Part shown: in pieces, positions 48,418 to 60,200 of the stretch
How positions within the stretch are numbered: position 1 is the first letter of the stretch
Layout: each line of letters begins with the position of its first letter
Assembly: GCA_013398175.1 (NCBI GenBank)
Contig: VZRZ01007319.1
Coordinates: forward strand, 1,150,347-1,214,346
Origin: Climacteris rufus
Taxonomy: Eukaryota > Chordata > Aves > Passeriformes > Climacteridae
Direction: 5' to 3'
DNA: 64,000 nt
Position numbers and translations under genes: made by a program
The notes under the pieces: model-generated
Databases searched by the model: none
The model's input: only the letters and a program-made list of their open reading frames with translations
Told to the model about the DNA's origin: nothing

Positions 48418-48427
48418 TTTTTTTTTT
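48418..48427. repeat. Poly-T tract (T10)
   Basis: Ten T follow TGTTCC. It counts toward the T-run excess. Confidence 0.8.
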
Positions 48428-51024
48428 ACACTACTTTGCCAGCCACTTTTGTCCATAAACAAATGAACCGTGACGGCAACTGAGAAGAAACTGCCTTTCC
48501 TAGATGGGGAACAGAATTTTCAAATGACCTTATATAGCATGCTTCCCTAAGTTTTATTTTCCAAAGTAGCCATTGTGACAATTTGTGTAGTGAGTCCTTG
48601 AATTGGTCTGGAAGGTTTTTGGCATTTTTATCTGCAACCCAGTTTTAAATGTAGTTTTCCTCATCTCCTTGAATGATTAGTTTATAGGCTCTCCATTCAT
48701 AGGAATACTGTTTTAATATATTTTGCATGGAAACTCAAGCACGAAAAGGTTTTAAGGTAAGCCAACCAAATAATCTAGGGTCTTTTGATCAGTTTCCATT
48801 AGTATTAAACCAGTAATCTGCCCTATTAGATATGAGAAAGGAAGCTCAGTGTTTGAAGAAGATAAACATGCCAATTGACGTTCAATATGTCTTCTCAAGT
48901 CACCAGCAGAAACCTCGCTGAACCTCATTGGCAGAGGTACCTTCTGCGGGTTCCTGAAAACACCTCCCCAGCTGTTGGCTTCATTTCTGAAATGCTCTGG
49001 CTCTGCAGTGGGGCTGGTGCCAGCGCTGAACGCTTGGTCTGGCTCCAGTTGGATCTGAAGAAAGGCTGAGTTTTAAGACCTCTAGGATGCCTTCGGGTCC
49101 AGAAGAAACTGAGCACTGAAATAATGTGTCATCCAAACTGTGGTGTGTTCCTAGAAATTGATGAATATGCTATTTTAATTTGAGGAGTTCATGTAGCTGA
49201 ACTTTCTGAGATCTTAGTGCTTAGAAGAGAGAGTTGTGCAGCTGTTTAACAGTGCCTGGCACACAAACAAGTGAAGATCTAAATTGCTCTGAGCTGCTGA
49301 CAGTTACCACAGCTTTTTGCAGACACACCTTTGCTGGTACTGACAAAACACAAATAACCAGTTTCACATCACTGTGCTCTCCTTGGCTGAGGTACATCTT
49401 CAAACAGTGCTATACCTTCACAGCTTTGGCACAGAAAATGGAAAGAAGGGGTCAGCAACAACAGTAGCCTCTTATCAAAGCATTGGTTTAAAATGTTCTG
49501 AGTAAAAACAGCATCTTAAACCGAAAGTTGATCTGTTGTTTGAAAACAGGACATTTGATGCATTACATCACTCTGATCCCAGCCCATTCTGCTAAAGTCA
49601 CACTGGATGCAAGAGCAGACTGGTCTGTGAGGAGGACAGTAGCAAATGAAGGAAAAACATTCTTTTCCTTCTGCAACAGTGAGTTCCTCCAAAGGTTATA
49701 GATAACTGCAAAGTCTGTTTTCAAAACATTTCTGACCCTATATGCAAATAAAATATCTGTGATTTCAGCTTTTACTAGAAATCCTATTCATTATACATCT
49801 GTGTGACAAGGAACTGGTGTGTTAGTACCAAGTGCTTCTTAAAGAAACTCTTTTGAAATGCAGGGTGAAATGTGAAGAGAGCATTGAGAATGCCCCTAAT
49901 CTGTATCATGGAGCACCATATATTTCACACAACTGTTGGTAACAGTGTACCTGTTGATGCAAGTTTCATATTAAGATAAAGACCATTTTGTCAGATTTAA
50001 ATGTATTTATTCTCCTAAGACCATAGACACCATGAGGTTGTGATTGTTGTTGGCCACTTCTGTGAGCCCTTGCCTGCAGCCACAGAGTTAGAAATGAACA
50101 GGCAAACTCTGGCTGGTACCATTGAGGTGCCAGTGTGGGTACATTAACTTTACTAATTTGTTGGGAAAAGAAGTGTCACAATTTGACACTCCAAAGGCAA
50201 AACTATCAGTGTTCTCAGCTGCTGTTAGCACTGGATTTAATCTCAGTACTTTTGCCATCTGCTGTAAAAGCATTGCAGACTACTAGAGGAGTGGGAGATT
50301 GCACTGGCTTTGGGAAGCTTTCAGTAGAGCTGAGCAGATTCTTTGATTTGCCATGATCAAACATCCTGATTGACAGAGTGTAACTTGAATTCCTTTTTTG
50401 ACTCAGCGACTAAAGTCTGTTGTGAATTCTTCTAATGATGTGGTATGCAACCTTCTTGAATTAAAAATTACAATGCCTGTGCTCCCTGGGTACTGCAGAG
50501 GTGGCACAACAGCAGCACTGACCGAAGTCTCTGCTGTGGGTGCATGTCTGCTGCCTTTATCTATTCTGCTGGATGTTACCCCTGCCTCTGCTCTTAAGGG
50601 CAGCAAGGCAGGCCTCACAGCAGGCACTCAGCACAACCAACACCTTTGTCAGCTGGAATGTTTTCTCTGATTCTTTATTAGCTTTCTGTTGCAATGTACA
50701 AGATGCTGTGATGATCCGGGTTACTTTTTTTAGCCTATGACCTGTATTTCTACCATTGTAGGCTCTGAACCGTTTTGTCAGCTCTGGATTGCATTGTTGA
50801 TCTCCTGGGATAGGTGATTGTCTCCTGTACCTTCATCAAGCACTAACCTCACAGGCATTGCTCAGTAAATAGTTCTAGTGCAGGGTAAAGTTGCCTTGCT
50901 GCTGTTACAATTCTCAGTCTTCTGAAAAGCCAGTAGATGGGGTGTGTGCAATTCCTGTGCAAAATTACAGTACTTCTCAACCCAAAGATCCAACAGTAGT
51001 AGTTTTTATTTTGTTGCAGAGAGA

Positions 51025-51036
51025 TTGTTGTTGTTG
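51025..51036. repeat. (TTG)4 microsatellite
   Basis: Four perfect TTG units follow GAGA and are followed by TTAG. It is minor. Confidence 0.8.
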
Positions 51037-54000
51037 TTAGCAGTGACTCTCCACATGAATCACAAATCTAAGCAACCCCGAGTGGAAGCACCCAAAATTC
51101 TTTGGTGGATACTTTTGCATGAAGTACTTTGAGCATGATCTACTGTGCACTTTCCAACACTGTTAGGTCTTTGAAATCTGGGTATGAATTTTTTAAATTA
51201 AACTCTTCGTAAACTAAAAAGGTACTGGATTAGTGAAAGATTGGGGTACCACAGACTTCTGTTTCATTTGAGATTGCAGTATTAAGCATAGATGCTATGG
51301 GGCCAGCTAAGAAATACATCATGTTTTGTGTCTCCAAGCCCAGCATGTAGGAGTAAACATCTATTTGTAGGCATGATTCTGTTGATCATAGATGTGAAAA
51401 TTGAATTTGTTAGCAGTATAGATTAAAATGTTTTCCTCTTGTTAATAATGAGCATCTAAATAATCAGGTTAATACAAACTGTAGAAAGGGTCACTAGTCA
51501 CATCCCAGAGTGGATTTCATGCCTATAGGTCAGTTATGGTAGACTTGAAATAGGAAGGAATCTAAAACAGGAGACAAGTGGCTTTGGGACAGATTATTTA
51601 TCTTCCTTAGAAGAGTTAACAGCAGAGCAGAGCATGAACCAACATGGAAATAAGCTGGCCCAAGTAATTTATGCCAGTCCTGGAGGCACTGGTTTTGTTC
51701 GTGCCTGTGGTGAAAGGGACAAATAACACAAATCTGTTAGGTGGCGCTGCCTCTCAGAAGAGAACCACCATAGCTGTGTTCTAATCTGGTGTGGTAAAGT
51801 GTGCCCAAAATACTCTGAGCATTTAACAGTTGCACAAATGATTCACTTTCCTAGCAGTCTGATTTTGTATTATAATCTGTTTCCCCTCTGTCTTTAATGT
51901 GCAGTTCTGCTGAGCACGCAGCTTGCATTGGCTGCCTCGGGAGGACTGCAGGTCAGCTTTTGAATGTAGGAGAATTCATGAAATTTAAGTATTTTGTGTA
52001 CAGTTAATGGCAGTTGTGCAAGTACAAAGACTTTGCTTTATCAGCACTTGTGGTCTAGGTTTACATTTACGTCCACATTCAGTCCTTACGTTTACTGCAG
52101 TCGAGGGAAAAAATTCAGGAGCTTGGTGCAGTCTTTAACAATCTGCTTTGGTAGCTGGCCAGTCCACTTACCCTTGAGTGAAGCACATGGTAGGCTAGTT
52201 CTTTCTTCCATTAACTCTTTGATGCTTGGAAACAGGGATGAGTCACATGATGTGGCGGTGAGCGGAAAATAAATATAAATGCAAGATTAGTAAAAACTTT
52301 GTACTCACCTTTTGCCAAGCCAGGAAGGGATTTGTGTGCTGTGGGAACGATTAGATGGCAATGTTTGCTGGACTGCTGTGGCAGACAAGGGATATTTGAG
52401 AAAGTGATCCAGCTCTGCATGGTAAGTGGAGGGCAGCCTTTCCACTTGGAAACTAGAATTGGGTTGGGCACTTTCTGGTTAAGTCAAAAAGGTTGCTGGC
52501 TGTTGTTTGCAATAGCTCAGCTGTTTCCCATGTGACATGGCTGCATTTCCTCGCTTCTTGCCTGAGCTGGTGCTGGAGTGTGGAGTAGAAGCCTCTTTGC
52601 TATCATTGCTCCTGACTGGTTAAGGCATCTTTTTGTTAGTTTGAGAAGAGATGAGGAGGAATCATATCCATGCATGGAGAAATGGTGATGAGCAGAGTGC
52701 AGAGGGAAGGCCACAGTACCCCTCCTTCCCAAGTGCAGAAATAGCCAGTGCCAATGTGAGAGCTTGTTTATAGAGCCTCAGCTTGGCCCAGCCAAGCTCC
52801 CATCATGCGGTGAGCAAGGAGTGGGGTGGGACTGCCTTGCAAGGTGATCAGTGCGGTTTCCAAAGGCTGTGGAGGGGCGTCGTTCTCAAGCACCGGTAGA
52901 AGCTTTTTTCTCAGGGTTAAGTGGTGTGCTGTCCTCCTTTAAACCAGGGAGATGGCAGTCTGAGAGAAGGATATGAAAAATAGATGGGCTTAAATTGAAA
53001 CCTGGCATCTGGAACAGCTTTGGCAGATCTCGAGATAATACTTCAAAGTTGTGCAGCTCCACAAGGTACAGTATAATTTTCTGCTTGGTGAAAGTGTTAC
53101 TTGGGAACTGGAGTCAGTCTTGGGGCTTCCTTGTGCTGGGCACTGTCACACGAGGTAGAAAGTAGCTCCTGGCTAAGCTGACTCTGAGCCTGCATGTTCT
53201 GAGCTACTTACTTGCCTATTCTCTATCTCCCCAAGTATTTAGTAGTAAACCTTTAGTAAGAATCAGTTTTGCCACACTGAGCAACAGAGTGTAAATAAAC
53301 CTGAGCATTACTGAATCTGCCTTTACTCTACTGAAATTATCTTCCATATTTTAAAATCATTAAATCTGAAACAACATAAATATTCTTTGTTTCATGACAG
53401 CATGAAAGGAGCAACCTCCTAATTACCCTGAAAGTCAAATGTGTACAGGGACACTTGGAAAGCACAAGGCTCCCTCAGCTCCCTGCAGTTTGGCAGGTAT
53501 CTGTCTCCGTACTTGATTGGGTTTGGACACTGAAGAGATATTTGGCACATTGGCTTATCTATGAATTTACCATGCTGGCACTGATGGGGTGATTCCCAGA
53601 GTTTAGTGATCAGAGGCAGAGAACATCTTTGCACAGGCAGTAATTGCCTGTAATTGTCACCGTAGTACCTGGACCTGCTTTGTGTTTTGGTGGTTTACAA
53701 GGGAGAGAGCAAGTCAGCCTAGTTCAGTTGTTTTGGCCATGTGCATTTGTAGATCATTTTGAAATATGATTGATACATGCCTGCAAGTACATAGGATTTT
53801 AGGTTATAAGGTTACTAATTGGTTTTGATGCTGTTTGCTGCTTGAATGTTGGTGGGTATTTTACCTAACGTAACAAGAAACATAATTATTTTTAACTTAT
53901 AGCAAATCCCCCATTTTCTCTTAAATGTCTTCATATGAAGTAATTTAAACTAAATTTCTGCACAGATACTTTCCAAGAGGTTGGCTGTCAAGTATGATAA

Positions 54001-54505
54001 AAAAGTCTGCAATTTTCCAGGGACCCAATGAGACTTTGCAAATTTAGATTTATTCTAAACGTTAAATGTGGCTGCAGATGTCATTTCTTAAACAGCACTT
54101 TTAGAAGTAGTTAGCTTAAAAGTATAGCAATTCAAAGCACAAAGGGAATGATTTTGAAGTGTAGAGTCTTGAAACACAACACAGAGGTTGACAGTTTCAC
54201 TACAATTAGAAGCAATGCAGGCACAACTCCCACTTCTGAAAACTTTCCTATCACACTGCTTCCTCTCTAGGCCTAGAAAACCTCAAAAAAACCCCCACTT
54301 TGACTGGCTTTGCTTATTGACTTAACATAGTTACACTCAATAGCATTTGGAGACAGAGCAGAAAGGGCTGCCAAATGTGTCTGTAAAGAATAATCTTTAC
54401 AGAAAGCTTCACAGAGGTATTTTTTTCCACATGTTTTCAATCTCCTGAGAATGCTGCTTTTTTTGAGGAAAGCAAGTTTTAGGGTGGTTTGTTTTTTTCT
54501 TTTCC

Positions 54506-54526
54506 TTTTTTTTTTTTTTTTTTTTT
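54506..54526. repeat. Poly-T tract (T21)
   Basis: Twenty-one uninterrupted T, preceded by T7-CTTTTCC, form the longest homopolymer in the window. No SINE or retrocopy body adjoins it, and bird CR1 elements lack poly-A tails, so an inserted tail is unlikely. Confidence 0.9.
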
Positions 54527-57169
54527 AACAAGACTTGTTTTGTTAGGAAACCACTCCCTTCTGCTGCCGCATTTAGACTCGCTGTTAATTGCCTTTGGGT
54601 CGAAGACATTTTCCATCAATTGCCACATTCCCCCACATTGTTACAACTTCACACTGATTATGTTATGTGGCACTTCAGCCTGCTGCCTTTGGGAGGAGTG
54701 GCTGAGAGAAGGAGATGGTGTACCTGGGAAATTGTGAAGTTTACTGGAACTGAGTTTTGGAGCTGCTAAGACATGGCAGAGGCTGTTCCTCCCAGGCTCA
54801 GATAGGTGGTATAAGGAGGGCATCCTGTTACTGTGGTGGTTTATGCCCTGCACTGCACTGCTGTGTGCCACTGCTGAGGATTTTGCACAAGAAGTCATGG
54901 CAAGGTGGTGCGTGGTGGGTTAGGCTTCTGTTTTTCATCCTAGTCACATGATGTAGTGGAAAAGCCAACCCCAAACTCTGGTGCCAGAGAGGGTGTGGGA
55001 GAGGGTGATCTTCACAAACACTGCTGGCTCACTTGGGATGCCCAGTGAGCCCAAGCTGCAAGCTTGTCTTTCTCCTATAGCATGGGGACAGCACAAGCTT
55101 GCCCTTAGCCCAGCTCTGTCCTCTGCAGCAAAACCTCCAGGGGTAGCAGTATAAAAGATCATTGCTGACTGAAGCTCGTGCACTGGCCAGGAGAACTGGA
55201 TGTAGCAGAGTTGTTCAGCACAGCTAATCCACTTAAACTATGGAGCTCATCTGCTGATCTGCAAGGGTGGCAGTGCTCGTAGGTGTGATAGCTAAAGAGG
55301 CTTTGGCTTGAGCTACAATTTCAGGGCAATCAAAACGTGCAGCTCAGGCTGAGGATCTGGTTACACCAAGTTGGCCCTGACCCAACCAAACGTGGTTAAA
55401 AGTGAGAGGTTGTGAGAGATAAACCCCTCTACTTAAGCCTTGTCCTAGCCTGGGAGCTGATCAGCGTGTTCAAGTGATTTTCCAGTCTTAACTGCTTTAT
55501 CAAAGGTAGGGCCTTCTTGGTCTGTGAACTGGGATGAGCTTTGCCAGTAAAAGCCCTCTTTTTAGCTGGGCTAATTGCATCCACAGTGCTTGTAGTTAAG
55601 GTTTCTCTTTAACCGCGTCACTGCACATAACAGTACAGATCTTCTACAGGTAAAACCCCTTTAATTTCTAACACAGTGAGTGTGGTGTGTTCCCACCTAC
55701 ACTGTGGCTATTGGTGGTGCAGGATGAACAGCTGGTGTTGTAACAGGATCTCTGACTACATTAATCTGTTGTCTGGCCTGTGACATATGAGGGTTTTCAC
55801 CTCAAAGAGGTGGTTAAAAAGTTCAGGTCTGTCCAATATGCTGGTGCTGACTGCAGGCAAGCCCAGTGTGACCTTTTCTGGCACGTGATGGTCAGCAAGG
55901 GTGGCTGCAGCCCACAGGAGCACACAGTGGGCACTGCTCCTGCCCTGCTGCCACTATCCGGGATGGAACCTTTATTTGTTTAGTCCTATCCTTTATTGCT
56001 GGTCAGGGGAAGAGATGGGGGAGTATGAGGAGCAGTGTGTGGTACACTGCTCAGTCCTCTACTGTCCTCTTTGCAGTACTGGAAGTCATCTGGAGAAGCT
56101 AAAACTTGGTAGTCTTTTGTGAAAAGGGCTTGTAATATTCCTTTTATCAGATTATTGTAAAATTATTATAGACCAAATATAGATTTTGCAGCTAATCCTT
56201 CCATACGACAGGGAGGTGGAAACAGGAGTGCTGTGGGTCTGGTTGATTCTGGTCCCACCACAGGCAGTGCAGCCAGGAACCTCTGTCACAGCAGCCGTGT
56301 ACCACTCTTACACTACTCAAGTACCAGTCATACCAGTGGGTACAGAGACCTGCTCCCTCTTTTCCTTCAGCAGCAGAAAGAGGCAGAAATGAAGTCAGAA
56401 CTGTAACTCTGAATTTCAGAAAAGGCTGAAACTGGTCTGTTGGCACAGGGAGAGAACCAGGAAACAGGAACACCTGTGTTCCATAGCTTTGGGCAGGTCA
56501 ATTATCCCATCTCCAGTGAAATTCTCTTTTGCATAAGGTATGAATAACAAAACTCAATTTACCTTGCAGGGGTGTTACAAAGTGTGCAATTAATTTTTTT
56601 TTACAGTGCTTGTGGTATGTAAAACCCTAAATGAGTGCAGAGCATTATTGCGATTTAATTTTATTGAGGGTTAAATGTTGGTGACGTGCCCAGCTGAGCA
56701 CTTGCTGGCAGTGAGTGAGGCAAGTGACCAACAGCAAGCGTGTTTGGCGGCAAGCAATGGACAAAAAAGGAAAACAGTGCTAACTTATTCCAGTCCTACT
56801 TATTTTTTTCTCTCTTACCACTGTACCTTTCCTATTAAGCAGATGGAGGTGATCAAAATATCAAGTTGGAACTCTGTGTTTTAATAGACTTACATTTTAC
56901 TGTTTAAAAGGCAAATAAAGGTTAATGGCACGAAAATTTGTCTTGTAGGAGAGTGAGAGAGTGGAAGTGCCTCCAAGCATGCCCTGAATGGTCCTTAAAT
57001 AATAGCTTTCAGAAACAGACCATACCTGATTAGTTGGGTGGCAGATTTTTCACTGGGTGGGTAGCATGCCAAGGCTTGCTGGTTCCTCCACGTTTCATGC
57101 TGCTGCTGCTGAGGGCTTTGCACTGGATTAAAAACATGGATGAAAATCACTTGGACAAGGTTGGTACCT

Positions 57170-57600
57170 CACGGCAGCAGCATGAGCCAGGGGATGAGCA
57201 GGGTGTGTGGGTGCGGGACACGTGTGTTGGGGGTGCTCCTGAGTTCGAAACATGAGTCAGTGCCAGACTGCAGCGTGTGTCTGTGTTCGAGCCGCCGAGT
57301 GCACGAGAGGGACACACAGCGTGTGTGATTCCTCTGGCTTGCTCTAATTTCATGGGAAACGGGGGCTTTCCAGCGGTGGGGTTGCTCCAAGTGCCAGTGC
57401 TCCAGCGGGTTTCACGTTGCACCTCGGCGTCGCAGGCCCTTTGTTGCTGCCTGCTCATTCTCGTTCCTTTTTACTAGGTGTGAAATGCAGACGCTTGTTC
57501 TAATTACCACGGGTAGACGATAGCACAATTGAATAACAATCCTCTGGTAATCGGGGCTGACTTCTGCCCTCGGAAAATTGCACTCCAGGCTTACCGGAGA
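57170..57600. promoter_or_regulatory. CpG-enriched patch
   Basis: About fifteen CpG fall in the first 300 bases, including TTCGAGCCGCCGAG and CCTCGGCGTCGCAGG, and the patch contains a CACGTG at 57,219-57,224. Its right part, from about 57,480, becomes a mixed sequence with TAATTACC and CGATAG strings typical of conserved elements. Regulatory use is inferred from composition only. Confidence 0.3.
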
Positions 57601-58175
57601 CAGTGTATTCCTGGTAGGGAGGAAGGATTTGACCCACACTTTCTATGTGTTAATTCAGCGTCTTGGTGCTATGAATGTCCTGAGAGACAGGTCCAAAGGT
57701 CAGCAAAGCAGAAAAGGATCTTTCCAGTCTCTTTGTTAAGCTTTGGGTCAAAGTCTGCATCATACCCTTGTTCTTGTTGCATTTCAAAACATTGCTCGGC
57801 CCTGGATTTTCTCAGGTTTTTTCGCTTTCTTCCCCAGGTCTAAAAAGCTGCCACGGTCACTTACCCAAACACGGTGATGGCATCAGCTCCACAGTTAACT
57901 TCTCATTTAGTGCTGTTTCTGAAAATAACAATTGCTGCAAGAAAACAAATGGTAGACATGCAGCATATGTTGCACATAATGTTAATTTATTGCCTTTTTG
58001 GAAAAAAAATTGCAGTATGAAATTCAGGGGGCAAATCTCAAATCCTGTGAAATTCATGGCATAATGCCAGTTTTTTTGAAAGAATGTTACATTTGTCCCT
58101 AAATCTTACAAGTCCTTAACTACAATTTGCTTTCTCACATGCCACTCACCTTTAAGATGATACTCCTTTTTTGGC

Positions 58176-58213
58176 ATTATTAATTATCATTATTGTTGTT
58201 GCTGTTATTATTC
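58176..58213. repeat. ATT/GTT-rich trinucleotide-like patch
   Basis: ATT, GTT and ATC triplets alternate for nearly forty bases. It is a degenerate microsatellite. Confidence 0.7.
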
Positions 58214-59141
58214 CAGGAAATCTGTATGGGAGGAACTCTGAAATCTGGTTTAAAAATAGCATTTTCATGTCCTCCTACTCACAGTACTTTGTGCATAGAA
58301 TGCCTTTTATAAATGCAGACTTGCTGCTTGGCTAGATAAAAGAAACTGTCACTTGATTTCCATAACGAAGTCGTTCCCAGGAGAATTTCATTGTTTTAGC
58401 AATAAAATTTTTCTAAAAGGCCTTTTATTTTGCTTGAGAAAGATAACAGAAATGAACTTCAGAGTGGTTATTCCACAAAACAATTAGGAGAAAGCAAGAC
58501 TGTCTTGATTTGATGTAAGGAGATTTGTGTGTGTATGAATTCCCTGTCATGTAAGATGAGAATAAATACCCAACTGAAAATCAAGTTAGAAACGCCCCTC
58601 AACAACCTTACACAAAACACCTTTTTCCCCTTGCTCACGGAGACAACACACATCTTTATCAGCACTCCCCTGCATAAATTTGGTCATATCCTTGAGTTCA
58701 GCCCTGTTTCAAAAGGCACTTGCATAACTTCTGATTCAGATGCTTTCCTGAATAAGAGGCAGTCATGGATAATCATTGCCAATCATTACAGTGCATTACT
58801 TTTGTTTCCAGGTATGTTTTTATTCTTGGGGAGCAATGATCGCTGCACGCTGCGCGGAGGCTGAGCGCTTCTTGAAGCAGGGATGGTGCTTTAGCTGTGT
58901 GTGCCCGCGCTGTCGAGCACGGTGCAGGCACAGTCCCTCCTTGCTCACATGCAGCATGCTGCCCTGGCCTCTCTCACCACTTCTCCAGCATTTCTCACCC
59001 TTTTTCTCAGCTGCTCAGCGTCTCATGCCAGCATGACGTTCCTTTTCTCTGAACGCTGAACATGCTAAAGCTTGTCAGAATTACAGCATCAAAAAAGATT
59101 TAGAAAACATAGACAGTAAGTGAAAGGTCCTACCGCTTGTA

Positions 59142-59173
59142 TTTCTTTCTTTCTTTCTTTTTTTTTTTTTTTT
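59142..59173. repeat. (TTTC)4 followed by T16
   Basis: Four TTTC units run directly into sixteen T. It is a simple pyrimidine repeat. Confidence 0.9.
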
Positions 59174-59655
59174 AGTGGAGTGGGGGTCTGTCTCTCGTTT
59201 GAACCCATTTTGAGCCATGCTTGCATTTTCCTAAGTATGAATCGATACAATTGCCACTTCAGGTGCTGTAGACAACCTACTACTGTGGGTAGGTACATGT
59301 AATCAGAAGCAAAAGGGAAAAGGAGGAAAAACATTTTCTTTGTAGTCGGGAAAGCCTTTATGGATTTGGCATCATACCTAAAATTTCATTGTATTAAAGA
59401 AATGCAACAATTTCGGAAATTATTATTTATAGGAAGATTTGTGAATTCAGGATGTGATAGTCTGACTCACCCGACAGCAAACATGTTTGCACTCCGGCTG
59501 GTATGACTCACGCTGACATTTGTCTTAAGTGTGGCAATTGTTTTAGCCCTCTGCTTGGTGCAGGATGAATGAAAGGGCTGAGCTCCCCTGTTGCAGATTT
59601 ACTACGTGCAGCCACCCTGGTAAATGGCAGGCTCAGCTGTGGAGTATTTCCTGTG

Positions 59656-59700
59656 ACACACACACACACACATGCACAAACATACACGTGCACACCCCCC
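59656..59700. repeat. (AC)n microsatellite with degenerate tail
   Basis: About eight perfect AC units (59,656-59,672) pass into imperfect CA-rich sequence ending in C6. Length polymorphism would be expected. Confidence 0.85.
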
Positions 59701-59974
59701 AGTAATACTTTACTGTTAAATACTAGATTCATAGAAAGGAAACGCATAATTACAGAGCTGGCTTTTGCACCACATAAAGCAGACCACATCAAAAGATGTT
59801 TGTCATTAATGTTTCAACAGGTAATCTCTGGAATTACAGCCAAGCCGTGTTCCTGTTACTTAGTGCTCGGTGTCGAAATCGTTGAAATCTTTGTTGTAAG
59901 CCAGCATAGTCATCTTAATCCTGCAAAAAAGTTAGTCAATAGCGCCTTTGTTTTCCAGCTCTGTGTTTCACGTT

Positions 59975-60185
59975 GCATCAGCGGCGCAGAAGACGTGGCG
60001 GCGCTGGAAGCGGGGAGAAGGTTAAGGGTGCGTTCGGGGCTGGCTTCCTAAGGAAGCGAGGCTCACGTGGTGACATTGTTTGTGCCTGCACCCGTGTGTG
60101 TCCCCCCAGCCTGGCAGCTTGTGTAGGTCGGGTCCTCCTCAACCCCACGTGCTGCACAGGTAGAGGAGATGGGGAAGCGGCGCCC
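59975..60185. promoter_or_regulatory. CpG-enriched patch with two CACGTG boxes
   Basis: CpG is frequent (GCGGCGCAG, GACGTGGCGGCGC, GAAGCGGGG, GCGTTCGGGG), and CACGTG occurs at 60,064-60,069 and 60,146-60,151. The plus strand also contains CAG then GTAGAG at 60,160, which is only weakly donor-like. The patch is a candidate regulatory element or a small GC-rich exon. Confidence 0.28.
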
Positions 60186-60200
60186 TGAAAACTTTGTGTA

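Larger units (their letters stand above)
40331..57030. other. Noncoding stretch, no gene recognised
   Basis: No recognisable gene, RNA or mobile element is seen. Open frames reach 148 codons (plus strand, near 45.0-45.5 kb) without recognised motifs. T-rich tracts at 47,196, 48,418 and 54,506, a CT repeat at 40,908 and a TTG repeat at 51,025 are listed separately. The segment at about 55,440-55,640 has the texture of a conserved noncoding element. A CR1-tail-like string (TTTGGAAGGGACCTTTGTCC) at 45,826-45,845 is too short to call. Confidence 0.5.
57031..60200. other. CpG-patch and conserved-element-like stretch, possible regulatory DNA
   Basis: Three separated patches are rich in CpG (about 57,170-57,600, 58,845-58,935 and 59,975-60,185) in otherwise AT-leaning DNA. 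Between them lie AT-rich, evenly mixed segments that resemble vertebrate conserved noncoding elements. Three CACGTG boxes in the last 0.5 kb (59,685; 60,064; 60,146) could bind bHLH factors, although the first sits in a CA repeat. A 160-codon plus-strand frame (59,569-60,051) spans the CA repeat and is probably accidental. I cannot tell a promoter from an enhancer here. Confidence 0.35.

Noticed and set aside
59569..60051. 160-codon open frame on the plus strand
   Set aside because: It runs through the CA microsatellite (His-Thr repeats) and shows no known domain. I note it only as part of the regulatory-looking cluster.
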